9,287 nucleotides of DNA, taken from contig USDI01000078.1 of the NCBI GenBank assembly GCA_900553305.1, positions 1-9,287 on the forward strand. Reading direction: 5' to 3'. Each line of letters opens with the position of its first letter. The stretch's first letter is position 1. The notes beneath the pieces are model-generated. The model did no database searches and had not been told where the DNA came from. It was given only the letters and a program-made list of their open reading frames with translations. Position numbers and translations under genes: made by a program. This document shows positions 1 through 7,146 of the stretch, one piece after another. This DNA comes from an uncultured Lachnospiraceae bacterium. GTDB lineage: Bacteria; Bacillota; Clostridia; Lachnospirales; Lachnospiraceae.

Positions 1-2151
1 AATGTGATCGAGGATCAGGAACCCGATGCAGCACTTGGTAATGGTGGTCTTGGAAGACTGGCAGCATGTTTCCTGGATTCACTTGCAACCTTAGGTTATG
101 CAGCATATGGCTGTGGTATCCGTTACCGTTATGGTATGTTCAAGCAGGAAATCCGGGATGGCTATCAGGTTGAAGTGCCGGATAACTGGTTAAAGGATGG
201 TAATCCGTTCGAGCTGCGCAGACCGGAATATGCAAAGGAAGTTAAATTTGGCGGTTATGTCAATGTTCATGTAGATGAAAACGGCAGAAACAACTTTGTT
301 CAGGAAGGCTATCAGAGTGTCCGAGCCATTCCTTATGATCTCCCGATCGTTGGATATGGCAACGGTATTGTGAATACCCTTCGTATCTGGGATGCAGAGC
401 CGGTAGACTGCTTCCAGTTAGACTCCTTTGACAAGGGGGATTATCAGAAGGCCGTTGAGCAGGAAAACCTTGCAAGAAATATTGTTGAGGTTCTTTATCC
501 GAATGATAACCATTATGCAGGTAAGGAGCTGCGTCTGAAACAGCAGTATTTCTTTATCTCCGCTTCCGTACAGGAGGCAGTTGCCAAATATATGCGTAAG
601 CATGATGATATTCATAAATTCTATGAGAAGGTAACCTTCCAGCTGAATGATACCCATCCGACCGTTGCAATCGCAGAATTAATGAGAATTCTCATGGATG
701 AATATTATCTTACCTGGGATGAAGCATGGGCAGTTACCACGAAAACCTGTGCATACACCAACCACACCATCATGGCAGAAGCTTTGGAAAAATGGCCGAT
801 CGAGCTGTTCTCCAGACTGCTTCCCAGAATTTATCAGATTATTGAAGAGATCAACCGCAGATTTGTGGAACAGATCCAGCAGAAATATCCGAACAATCCG
901 GAGAAGATTCGTAAGATGGCAATCATTTATGATGGCCAGGTGAAGATGGCACACCTTGCAATCGTTGCAGGATATTCCGTAAACGGTGTTGCAAAGCTTC
1001 ATACCGAGATCTTGGAGAAGCAGGAGCTGAAAGACTTCTACGAGATGATGCCTCAGAAGTTCAACAATAAGACGAACGGTATCACCCAGAGAAGATTCCT
1101 TCTTCATGGAAATCCGCTGCTTGCAGACTGGGTAACCGCTCATGTGGGAAGCGACTGGATCACCGATCTTCCGAAGATCAACAAGTTGAAGGTTTATGCA
1201 GATGATGAGAAGGCTCAGCAGGAGTTCATGAACATCAAGTACCAGAACAAGGTACGTCTGGCTCAGTACATCTTAGAGCACAACGGTATCGAAGTCGATC
1301 CCCGTTCCATCTTTGATGTACAGGTTAAGAGACTTCATGAGTACAAGAGACAGCTTCTTAACATTTTACATGTGATGTATTTATACAACCAGTTGAAGGA
1401 TAATCCGGAGATGGATTTCTATCCGAGAACCTTCATCTTTGGTGCAAAGGCAGCAGCCGGATACTACAATGCAAAGATGACCATTAAGCTCATTAATTCC
1501 GTTGCAGATGTTGTAAATAACGATCCTGCCATCAACGGCAAGATCAAGGTAGTCTTCATTGAAAACTATCGGGTATCCAACGCAGAGCTGATCTTCGCAG
1601 CAGCAGATGTTTCCGAGCAGATTTCTACAGCCAGCAAGGAAGCATCCGGTACCGGTAACATGAAGTTCATGTTAAACGGTGCATTAACCATCGGAACCAT
1701 GGATGGTGCAAACGTGGAAATCGTAGAAGAGGTTGGTAAGGAGAATGCATTTATCTTCGGTCTTTCCTCTGATGAAGTTATTAAGTACGAGAATTTCGGC
1801 GGATATGATCCGAACGAAATCTTCAACAATGATCCGGATGTGCGCAGAGTCCTGATGCAGTTAATCAACGGTACCTACTCACCGAACGATCCGGACCGGT
1901 TCCGTACCCTGTATAACTCCCTGCTTAACACCTTAAGCACCGCTAAGGCAGATACCTACTTCATTCTGAAGGACTTCCGTTCTTATGCAGATGCACAGAA
2001 GCAGGTAGAAAAGGCATACCGCGATGAGAAGGGCTGGGCAAAGAGCGCAATCCTCAACGTTGCATGCAGCGGCAAGTTCACATCCGAAGAACCATTCAGG
2101 AATATGTGGATGATATTCTGGCATTTGGATAAGGTCGTATTACCGAAATAA
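1..2151 (+). CDS. glgP: Glycogen/starch alpha-glucan phosphorylase, 5'-truncated by window edge
   Basis: Glycogen phosphorylase (GT35 family, PLP-dependent) removes terminal alpha-1,4-linked glucose from glycogen as glucose-1-phosphate in the cytoplasm. The frame is open from base 1. The GTG at 4 is not the start, because conserved family sequence (DQEPDAALGNGGLGRLAACF) already runs there; roughly 110 N-terminal residues are missing, judged from the family. Visible signatures are GIRYRYGMFKQ, FQLNDTHPTVAI, NKTNGITQRR, VQVKRLHEYKRQ, and the PLP segment EASGTGNMKFMLNGALTIG, whose Schiff-base lysine is codon 1663-1665. The end reads WHLDKVVLPK, as expected of the family. Just before it, 2086-2118 carries a -1 and then a +1 shift: the frame reads EPFRNMWMIF where the neighbouring frame reads the family-like RTIQEYVDDI. 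The shift may be a sequencing error or a true compensated mutation. Two hairpins follow the stop. Function is very confident; integrity of the C-terminus is in doubt. Confidence 0.96.
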   Translation, partial: NVIEDQEPDAALGNGGLGRLAACFLDSLATLGYAAYGCGIRYRYGMFKQEIRDGYQVEVPDNWLKDGNPFELRRPEYAKEVKFGGYVNVHVDENGRNNFVQEGYQSVRAIPYDLPIVGYGNGIVNTLRIWDAEPVDCFQLDSFDKGDYQKAVEQENLARNIVEVLYPNDNHYAGKELRLKQQYFFISASVQEAVAKYMRKHDDIHKFYEKVTFQLNDTHPTVAIAELMRILMDEYYLTWDEAWAVTTKTCAYTNHTIMAEALEKWPIELFSRLLPRIYQIIEEINRRFVEQIQQKYPNNPEKIRKMAIIYDGQVKMAHLAIVAGYSVNGVAKLHTEILEKQELKDFYEMMPQKFNNKTNGITQRRFLLHGNPLLADWVTAHVGSDWITDLPKINKLKVYADDEKAQQEFMNIKYQNKVRLAQYILEHNGIEVDPRSIFDVQVKRLHEYKRQLLNILHVMYLYNQLKDNPEMDFYPRTFIFGAKAAAGYYNAKMTIKLINSVADVVNNDPAINGKIKVVFIENYRVSNAELIFAAADVSEQISTASKEASGTGNMKFMLNGALTIGTMDGANVEIVEEVGKENAFIFGLSSDEVIKYENFGGYDPNEIFNNDPDVRRVLMQLINGTYSPNDPDRFRTLYNSLLNTLSTAKADTYFILKDFRSYADAQKQVEKAYRDEKGWAKSAILNVACSGKFTSEEPFRNMWMIFWHLDKVVLPK

Positions 2152-2163
2152 TATATGATGAAG

Positions 2164-2200
2164 GTGTCCCCATTGGTGAAAACCGATGGGGACATTTTGT
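2164..2200 (+). terminator. Intrinsic terminator after glycogen phosphorylase
   Basis: TGTCCCCAT (2165-2173) pairs perfectly with ATGGGGACA (2186-2194). TGG/CCG extends the stem inward to 12 bp (one T-G wobble) around a TGAAAA loop. TTTT follows at once (2195-2198). It lies 13 bases after the stop codon, as expected for the end of the phosphorylase transcript. Confidence 0.8.
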
Positions 2201-2255
2201 AACAGTTTAGCCATGCAGCTTATGAATGTGCAAGGCTGAACTGTTACGATTTTTT
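2199..2255 (+). terminator. Second long hairpin with T-tract; possible dispersed palindromic repeat
   Basis: GTAACAGTTTAGCC (2199-2212) and GGCTGAACTGTTAC (2234-2247) form a 14-bp stem with a single T-G wobble. TGCA/TGCA (2214-2217 with 2229-2232) can extend it inside the loop. A run of six T follows (2250-2255), so it can act as an intrinsic terminator backing up the hairpin directly before it. The stem is longer than a terminator needs, so it could also be a copy of a repeated palindromic element; that part is inference. Confidence 0.65.
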
Positions 2256-2269
2256 ATAGAAAATTAGGA

Positions 2270-2303
2270 TACAATATATAATGTATTTTTGATATAATAT
2301 AAT
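2270..2303 (+). promoter_or_regulatory. Probable promoter for pap
   Basis: Two overlapping perfect TATAAT hexamers occur at 2293-2298 and 2298-2303, in an AT-rich stretch between the hairpin above and the pap ribosome binding site. The best spaced -35 candidate for the first (TACAAT at 2270-2275, 17-bp spacer) is weak, so the exact -35 is uncertain. Confidence 0.45.
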
Positions 2304-2352
2304 GAGTCCAAAAGAAACCAAATTCCGTACAGGTTGTAAAGGAGGGTTACTT

Positions 2353-3822
2353 ATGTTAAAGGATTTTGTGAAAGCGGAGAAACCGCAGGAAGAGGAATTG
2401 AAGCAGCGAATCAAAGAAGCCGGAGAGAAGCTGGCAGGCCAGCAGAATCAGATCAAAGAACATAAGATTCCGGTACTTGTCCTGATGGAAGGCTGGGGAA
2501 CCGCAGGCAAGGGAAGTCTGATCGGAGAGGTGATTAAGTATCTGGATCCAAGATTTTTCAAGGTAGCAGCGATGAATGTCCCGACCGAGGAGGAAAAGAG
2601 AAAACCGTTCCTTTACCGGTATTTTCAGAAGATTCCGGAAGCAGGAAAGTTCATGTTCTTAGATACCGGCTGGATGGACGAGATTACCCGTCAGCGTTTG
2701 AACGGTGAAATGGATGATAAAGTATATGAGCAGCGTCTTGAGAGCGTCCGCAATTTTGAACGGCAGCTTACCGATAACGGCTATGTCGTATTGAAATTTT
2801 TCTGCCATATCAGCGAAAAAGAGCAGAAAAAGCGGATTCATGAATTAGAAGGAAGCATCGACACGAAGTGGCGGATCGGATCCTATGACGAATGGCAGAA
2901 CAAGCACTATGAAAAGTGCCTGAAGATTTATGACCGATATATGGAAGAGACGAATCAGTCCTCGGCACCTTGGTATGTGGTGGACAGCAAGTCACGCAAA
3001 TGGGCGGAATTGCAGATATTGGAGACATTGACACAGGCGATTGATGTGGCACTGCAGAACCGTGGTCAGGCCGTACCGATCCTGCAGAACCGCTTTATCC
3101 TCAAAAAGATGCCGCTCCTTAAGGAAATTCCGTTGGATAAGACCATGACGGACGAAGAATATAAGAAAGAATTAAAGAAACTGCAGCATCAGCTTCGGGA
3201 TCTGCACAACCGTCTTTACCGGAAAAAGGTGCCGGTCATCATTGCCTATGAAGGCTGGGATGCAGCAGGAAAGGGTGGAAATATCAAGCGGATCACGGAA
3301 GCACTCGATCCGAGAGGCTATGAAGTCTGCCCGATTGCCAGTCCGGAGCCACATGAGAAGGCGAGACATTATCTTTGGAGATTCTGGACACGGCTTCCCA
3401 AGGACGGCCATATTGCGATTTTTGACCGCACCTGGTACGGACGTGTGATGGTAGAGCGTCTGGAAGGCTTTTGCAGTGAAAATGACTGGAAACGCGCCTA
3501 TAACGAAATGAATGAGTTCGAGAAGGAGCTTCACGACTGGGGTGCTGTTATTATCAAGTTCTGGGTGCAGATTGATAAGGATACCCAGTTAGAGCGGTTC
3601 AATGACCGCCAGAATACACCGGAAAAGCAGTGGAAGATTACGGATGAAGACTGGAGAAACCGTGAAAAATGGGATCAGTACGAGGTGGCCGTCAATGAAA
3701 TGATCCAGAAGACAAGTACGACCTTTGCACCATGGCATATTCTGGAATCCGTGGATAAGAAGTATGCAAGAATCAAAGCACTGCGTATTGTGGTGGAGGA
3801 ACTGGAAAGAGCGTTAAAGTGA
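2353..3822 (+). CDS. pap: Polyphosphate:AMP phosphotransferase (tandem PPK2 domains)
   Basis: A 489-residue protein of the PPK2 family with two fused domains, the layout of Pap, which uses polyphosphate to phosphorylate AMP to ADP in the cytoplasm. Domain 1 (about 40-240) has a Walker A-like EGWGTAGKGS (46-55). Domain 2 (about 285-487) has canonical EGWDAAGKGG with K307, and the lid motif DRTWYGR (358-364). In domain 1 the matching position reads DTGWMDE (104-110), so the arginines and tyrosine of the lid are lost. Domain 2 is therefore probably the catalytic one and domain 1 structural; this is inference. The ATG at 2353 is chosen because AAAGGAGGG (2338-2346) lies 6 bases ahead of it. The in-frame ATG at 2302 overlaps the -10 box and has no ribosome binding site. 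A PPK2 acting on ADP or GDP is the main alternative, but the two-domain build favours Pap. Confidence 0.9.
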   Translation: MLKDFVKAEKPQEEELKQRIKEAGEKLAGQQNQIKEHKIPVLVLMEGWGTAGKGSLIGEVIKYLDPRFFKVAAMNVPTEEEKRKPFLYRYFQKIPEAGKFMFLDTGWMDEITRQRLNGEMDDKVYEQRLESVRNFERQLTDNGYVVLKFFCHISEKEQKKRIHELEGSIDTKWRIGSYDEWQNKHYEKCLKIYDRYMEETNQSSAPWYVVDSKSRKWAELQILETLTQAIDVALQNRGQAVPILQNRFILKKMPLLKEIPLDKTMTDEEYKKELKKLQHQLRDLHNRLYRKKVPVIIAYEGWDAAGKGGNIKRITEALDPRGYEVCPIASPEPHEKARHYLWRFWTRLPKDGHIAIFDRTWYGRVMVERLEGFCSENDWKRAYNEMNEFEKELHDWGAVIIKFWVQIDKDTQLERFNDRQNTPEKQWKITDEDWRNREKWDQYEVAVNEMIQKTSTTFAPWHILESVDKKYARIKALRIVVEELERALK

Positions 3823-3950
3823 TTCCGATGCATGAGGTATGTAATGATGCAGTTGGGAATGCTAAGAAGCAGATGCGGCTGAAAACTGCAGAAACAGGAA
3901 TAAGAAGATAAGCATAGAAAAAAGACAGAAACAGAAGGATCAGATAAGTA

Positions 3951-4352
3951 ATGCAGCAGGATATTAATTTAGAAGAAATTCGGGAAATATTTGCAAAGGA
4001 CCGTTTCGCAACAGAAAACGGTGCGGTCATTGAGGAAGTAGGGGAGCATTACGCGAAGTGCAGTATTGAACTGACGGAACGGCATTTTAATGCGGCAGGC
4101 GGTGTGATGGGCGGTGTGCACTTCATGCTGGCAGACTTCGCGTTTGCGGTTGCAACAAACTGGAACGGAATGGGAGTGGTGTCCTTAAGCTCCACGATCA
4201 GTTATCTCGGTGCCGTGAAAGGAAAGAAGTTGATCGCAGAGGCAGAGTGCATTAAGGAAGGCCGGTCTACCGTATATTACCGGGTGGATGTTACTGATGA
4301 CTTTGGAAACCGGATTGCAGAAGTCGGAATCAACGGGTTCCGGAAGAATTGA
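3951..4352 (+). CDS. PaaI-like hotdog-fold thioesterase
   Basis: A 133-residue protein of the PaaI/acyl-CoA thioesterase (4HBT hotdog) family, which hydrolyses acyl-CoA thioesters in the cytoplasm. The active-site helix is visible: AAGGVMGGVHFMLADFAFAVATN. Asp62 in LADFAF matches the family's catalytic acid, while the usual HGG is MGG here (53-55). The second half (SSTISYLGAVKGKKLIAEAECIKEGRSTVYYRVDVTDD) follows the family's beta-strand pattern. Length is normal. The start has a weak purine-rich AGAAGGA (3933-3939) 11 bases upstream. The 128-base gap after pap holds no terminator or clear promoter that I can see, so it may be co-transcribed with pap. The substrate cannot be read from sequence, and a link to phenylacetate breakdown is not implied. 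Confidence 0.85.
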   Translation: MQQDINLEEIREIFAKDRFATENGAVIEEVGEHYAKCSIELTERHFNAAGGVMGGVHFMLADFAFAVATNWNGMGVVSLSSTISYLGAVKGKKLIAEAECIKEGRSTVYYRVDVTDDFGNRIAEVGINGFRKN

Positions 4353-4377
4353 GCATTTTCAGGAAACATAAAATCAG

Positions 4378-4406
4378 TTGTTTTGTGACTGGAGATTATG
4401 TATAAT
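4378..4406 (+). promoter_or_regulatory. Promoter for the aconitase-like hydratase
   Basis: TTGTTT (4378-4383) and a perfect TATAAT (4401-4406) are separated by 17 bp, giving a short leader of about 55-60 bases before the ATG at 4471. Confidence 0.6.
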
Positions 4407-4425
4407 CTATGTTATATAAAAACCC

Positions 4426-4452
4426 GCATGAATATTTATACAGCGTTCATGC
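4426..4452 (+). promoter_or_regulatory. Leader hairpin just upstream of the hydratase ribosome binding site
   Basis: GCATGAA (4426-4432) and TTCATGC (4446-4452) form a perfect 7-bp stem with a 13-base loop. It sits in the predicted leader and ends 6 bases before AGGAGG (4459-4464). No T-tract follows, so it is not a terminator. A role in mRNA stability or translation is possible but unproven. Confidence 0.4.
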
Positions 4453-4470
4453 TATTACAGGAGGAAAGAA

Positions 4471-6759
4471 ATGGTATCTTTATTGGAAGGTGGTGCTTAC
4501 CTGCTTCACGGAACCGAAATCATTCCCGATTCACCGGAAGCGGCAGCACAGATCAAGGCAAAGACAGGCAAAGAGATTTCCAAAGAGCAGGCAAAGAAGG
4601 AAACGATCGCCTATGGAATTCTTGAAAATCACAATACGTCAGGAAACATGGACAAGCTCAGGATTAAGTTCGACAAGCTGACCAGCCATGACATTACATT
4701 TGTTGGAATTATTCAGACTGCACGTGCCTCAGGACTTGAGAAGTTCCCGATACCATATGTTCTTACCAACTGTCATAATTCCCTTTGTGCAGTAGGGGGA
4801 ACCATTAATGAAGATGACCACATGTTTGGTCTTACCTGTGCCAAAAAGTACGGCGGCGTTTATGTACCGCCTCATCAGGCCGTGATTCACCAGTTTGCAA
4901 GAGAAATGCTTGCAGGCGGCGGCAGAATGATCCTTGGATCCGATTCCCACACCCGTTACGGAGCGCTCGGAACCATGGCAATGGGCGAAGGAGGACCCGA
5001 GCTTGTTAAGCAGCTTTTGAACCAGACCTATGACATCAATATGCCGGGAGTGGTTGGTGTTTACCTGACCGGAGAGCCGGTGAAGGGTGTTGGTCCCCAG
5101 GACGTGGCACTTGCGATTATCGGAGCTGTTTTTGCTAACGGCTATGTAAAGAATAAAGTTATGGAATTTGTCGGTCCCGGTGTTTCTTCCTTAAGTGCCG
5201 ATTTCCGTATCGGAATTGATGTCATGACCACAGAGACAACCTGTCTTTCTTCCATCTGGAGAACCGATGATACCATTAAGGAATTCTATGAGATTCATGG
5301 AAGAAGTGTGGATTATAAAGAATTAAATCCGGGTGAAGTGACCTATTACGATGGAATGATTACGATTGACCTTGCAGGCATCAGGCCGATGATTGCAATG
5401 CCGTTCCATCCAAGCAATACCTATACGATTGAAGAACTGAACGCAAATTTGGATGATATTTTGAATGATGTAGAGAAGCGTGCGGCAGTTTCCCTTGACA
5501 ATGCCGTACCTTATACCTTAAAGGACAAGGTCGTAAACGGTAAATTCATGGTGGATCAGGGAATTATCGCCGGATGTGCCGGTGGTGGATTCGAGAATAT
5601 CTGCGCAGCGGCAGATATCATGAAAGGAACCTACATTGGTTCGGATGGCTTTACCCTCAGCGTATATCCTGCATCCATGCCGATTTATATGGAACTGATT
5701 AAGAACGGATGTGCAGCAACCTTGATGGAGACCGGTGCCGTATTAAAGACCGCATTCTGCGGACCTTGCTTTGGCGCAGGCGATACTCCTGCAAATAATG
5801 CATTCAGCATCCGTCATTCGACAAGAAACTTCCCGAACCGTGAAGGTTCGAAGTTACAGAACGGACAGATTGCATCGGTTGCCCTGATGGATGCCAGATC
5901 CATTGCCGCAACGGCAGCAAATAAAGGTGTTCTTACTCCTGCAACGCATTTTGACGGAACGATTGGCAGGTACAAGTATCATTTTGATTCCAATATTTAT
6001 GCAAACAGAGTGTTTGATTCCAAGGGAGTCGCAGATCCAAGTGTTGAGATCCACTTTGGCCCCAACATCAAGGACTGGCCGGAGATGACCGCGCTTCCGG
6101 AGAACCTCGTTCTTCGTGTCGTATCCGAGATCCACGATCCGGTTACCACGACAGACGAACTCATTCCTTCCGGAGAAACCTCTTCCTACCGTTCCAATCC
6201 GTTAGGACTTGCGGAATTCACCCTTTCCCGTAAGGATCCTGCCTATGTAGGACTTGCCAAGGATATTCAGGTAGCACAGAAAGCATTAATGGAAGGAAAA
6301 TGTGCCGCAGAAGCAAAGCCCGAATTAAAGCCGGTAATCCAGATGATCAAGAAGTCTTATCCGGATGTGAACCACAGCAATATCGGCTTCGGTTCGACCA
6401 TCTTTGCGGTAAAGCCGGGTGACGGATCCGCCAGAGAGCAGGCAGCTTCCTGCCAGAAGGTACTTGGCGGCTGGGCCAACATTGCAAATGAATATGCAAC
6501 CAAGCGTTACCGCTCCAACCTCATCAACTGGGGTATGCTACCGTTCCTGATCGAAGAAGGAGAGCTTCCGTTCCGGAATCTCGATTACCTGTTCTTCCCG
6601 GGAATCCGTACCGCCGTTGAAACAAAGGCAGATACGATCAAAGCCTACAAGGTTGACGGGGACGGACTCCACGAATTCACACTCCGTCTTGGAGAACTTA
6701 CAGATGAAGAACGTCAGATCATCCTGAAGGGATGTCTGATTAACTATAACAGGATCTAG
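4471..6759 (+). CDS. Aconitase-superfamily hydratase (4Fe-4S dehydratase), substrate uncertain
   Basis: A 762-residue member of the aconitase superfamily, whose enzymes reversibly hydrate/dehydrate hydroxy-acids with a 4Fe-4S cluster. Cluster cysteines are C369 (AGCAGGG), C430 and C433 (FCGPCFG), with the family's C-x2-C spacing. Active-site matches are D116-H117 (EDDHMF), D158-S159-H160 (GSDSHT), R452 and R457 (RNFPNR, same spacing as in aconitase), and S653 with R655 (GDGSARE). Differences from classical aconitase: GSCTNS is replaced by GCAGGG, and GSSREHA reads GSAREQA. The C-terminal swivelling domain is present on the same chain. AGGAGG at 4459-4464 with a 6-base spacer fixes the start, and a strong terminator follows, so it is probably monocistronic. 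It may be aconitate hydratase, but the substitutions suggest a divergent subgroup such as the putative hydratase YbhJ type; that assignment is from memory and unverified. Confidence 0.85.
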   Translation: MVSLLEGGAYLLHGTEIIPDSPEAAAQIKAKTGKEISKEQAKKETIAYGILENHNTSGNMDKLRIKFDKLTSHDITFVGIIQTARASGLEKFPIPYVLTNCHNSLCAVGGTINEDDHMFGLTCAKKYGGVYVPPHQAVIHQFAREMLAGGGRMILGSDSHTRYGALGTMAMGEGGPELVKQLLNQTYDINMPGVVGVYLTGEPVKGVGPQDVALAIIGAVFANGYVKNKVMEFVGPGVSSLSADFRIGIDVMTTETTCLSSIWRTDDTIKEFYEIHGRSVDYKELNPGEVTYYDGMITIDLAGIRPMIAMPFHPSNTYTIEELNANLDDILNDVEKRAAVSLDNAVPYTLKDKVVNGKFMVDQGIIAGCAGGGFENICAAADIMKGTYIGSDGFTLSVYPASMPIYMELIKNGCAATLMETGAVLKTAFCGPCFGAGDTPANNAFSIRHSTRNFPNREGSKLQNGQIASVALMDARSIAATAANKGVLTPATHFDGTIGRYKYHFDSNIYANRVFDSKGVADPSVEIHFGPNIKDWPEMTALPENLVLRVVSEIHDPVTTTDELIPSGETSSYRSNPLGLAEFTLSRKDPAYVGLAKDIQVAQKALMEGKCAAEAKPELKPVIQMIKKSYPDVNHSNIGFGSTIFAVKPGDGSAREQAASCQKVLGGWANIANEYATKRYRSNLINWGMLPFLIEEGELPFRNLDYLFFPGIRTAVETKADTIKAYKVDGDGLHEFTLRLGELTDEERQIILKGCLINYNRI

Positions 6760-6780
6760 CTACAAGCCCTGCAAAATGAA

Positions 6781-6832
6781 GGAACAACACATCGAAAGCT
6801 TGCTTTCTGATGTGTTGCTCTTTTATTTTATT
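6781..6832 (+). terminator. Strong intrinsic terminator after the hydratase
   Basis: CAACACATCGAAAG (6785-6798) pairs with CTTTCTGATGTGTTG (6803-6817) as 14 bp with one bulged T (6808) around a CTTG tetraloop. The run TTTTATTTTATT (6821-6832) follows. It begins 22 bases after the stop codon. Confidence 0.9.
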
Positions 6833-6846
6833 CGGCGCCAGCCGAA
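6831..6846. repeat. Small hairpin TTCGGC-GCCA-GCCGAA
   Basis: A perfect 6-bp inverted repeat (6831-6836 with 6841-6846) with a 4-base loop lies between the terminator T-tract and the tandem repeat. It marks the abrupt change from AT-rich to GC-rich sequence and may be the edge of the repeat element. Confidence 0.5.
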
Positions 6847-6852
6847 CCACGA

Positions 6853-6992
6853 GAGCCCGACAGGGCTCGAGTTGGGCAGGGCTTGCAGGAGAATGAGTCC
6901 GCTAGGGCACGAGTCGGGCAGGGCATGCAGGAGAATGAGTCCGCTAGGGCACGAGTCGGGCAGGGCATGCAGGAGGAAGAGCCCGCTCGGGA
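6853..6992. repeat. 42-bp GC-rich tandem repeat, about 3.3 copies
   Basis: Copies lie at 6853-6894, 6895-6936, 6937-6978, and a 14-base partial copy at 6979-6992. Copies 2 and 3 differ by only two bases near their ends (AGAAT versus AGGAA); copy 1 is more diverged. Within a copy there are short inverted segments, for example GAGCCC-GACA-GGGCTC in copy 1 (6853-6868). The 42-bp period is a multiple of three, so an open frame runs through it and would give a 14-residue repeat (HESGRACRRMSPLG). That frame starts before the terminator hairpin and lacks a ribosome binding site, so I do not call it a gene. There are no CRISPR-like variable spacers. Confidence 0.85.
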
Positions 6993-7008
6993 TAAGGATT
7001 TTTTACTA

Positions 7009-7104
7009 TCTCATATAAAAGTGTGATCGATAAACATTAGAATCAAATAATTTTGTGTTTTCAGTTGTAATTTTCATGGACCTCTCATATAATAAAAGTG
7101 TGAT
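7009..7104 (+). repeat. Direct repeat TCTCATATA(ATA)AAAGTGTGAT upstream of the ATPase gene
   Basis: The segment at 7009-7027 recurs at 7083-7104, differing only by three extra bases in the middle. The downstream copy contains the -10 box of the ATPase promoter. It could be a duplicated promoter segment or a pair of protein-binding sites. Confidence 0.55.
7065..7093 (+). promoter_or_regulatory. Promoter for the AAA_14 ATPase, enclosed by an inverted repeat
   Basis: TTGTAA (7065-7070), a 17-bp spacer and a perfect TATAAT (7088-7093) form a good housekeeping-type promoter. A perfect 9-bp inverted repeat, TTTTGTGTT at 7051-7059 and AACACAAAA at 7110-7118, brackets it. The leader is about 45 bases. 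Confidence 0.7.
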
Positions 7105-7146
7105 TATTCAACACAAAACTTCAATAAAAATGTGAGGAGTGATTCT

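Noticed and set aside
679..1143. Long minus-strand open frame inside glycogen phosphorylase, and similar ones elsewhere
   Set aside because: They are antisense shadows of strongly recognisable genes, with no ribosome binding sites or family features.
2302..2352. In-frame upstream ATG that would lengthen Pap by 17 residues
   Set aside because: It overlaps the TATAAT box and has no ribosome binding site; the ATG at 2353 has AAAGGAGGG at ideal spacing.
3828..3911. Possible 27-codon small gene between pap and the thioesterase
   Set aside because: No ribosome binding site, and the composition looks like ordinary purine-rich intergenic DNA.
6853..6992. CRISPR array
   Set aside because: Units are contiguous 42-bp tandem copies without unique spacers, and no cas gene is nearby.
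6776..7018. 80-codon open frame across the 42-bp repeat
   Set aside because: Its start lies in the upstream terminator, there is no ribosome binding site, and its openness follows from the repeat period being a multiple of three.
7132..7146. GTG start that would lengthen the ATPase by five residues
   Set aside because: The GTG overlaps the GGAG ribosome binding site that serves the ATG at 7147.
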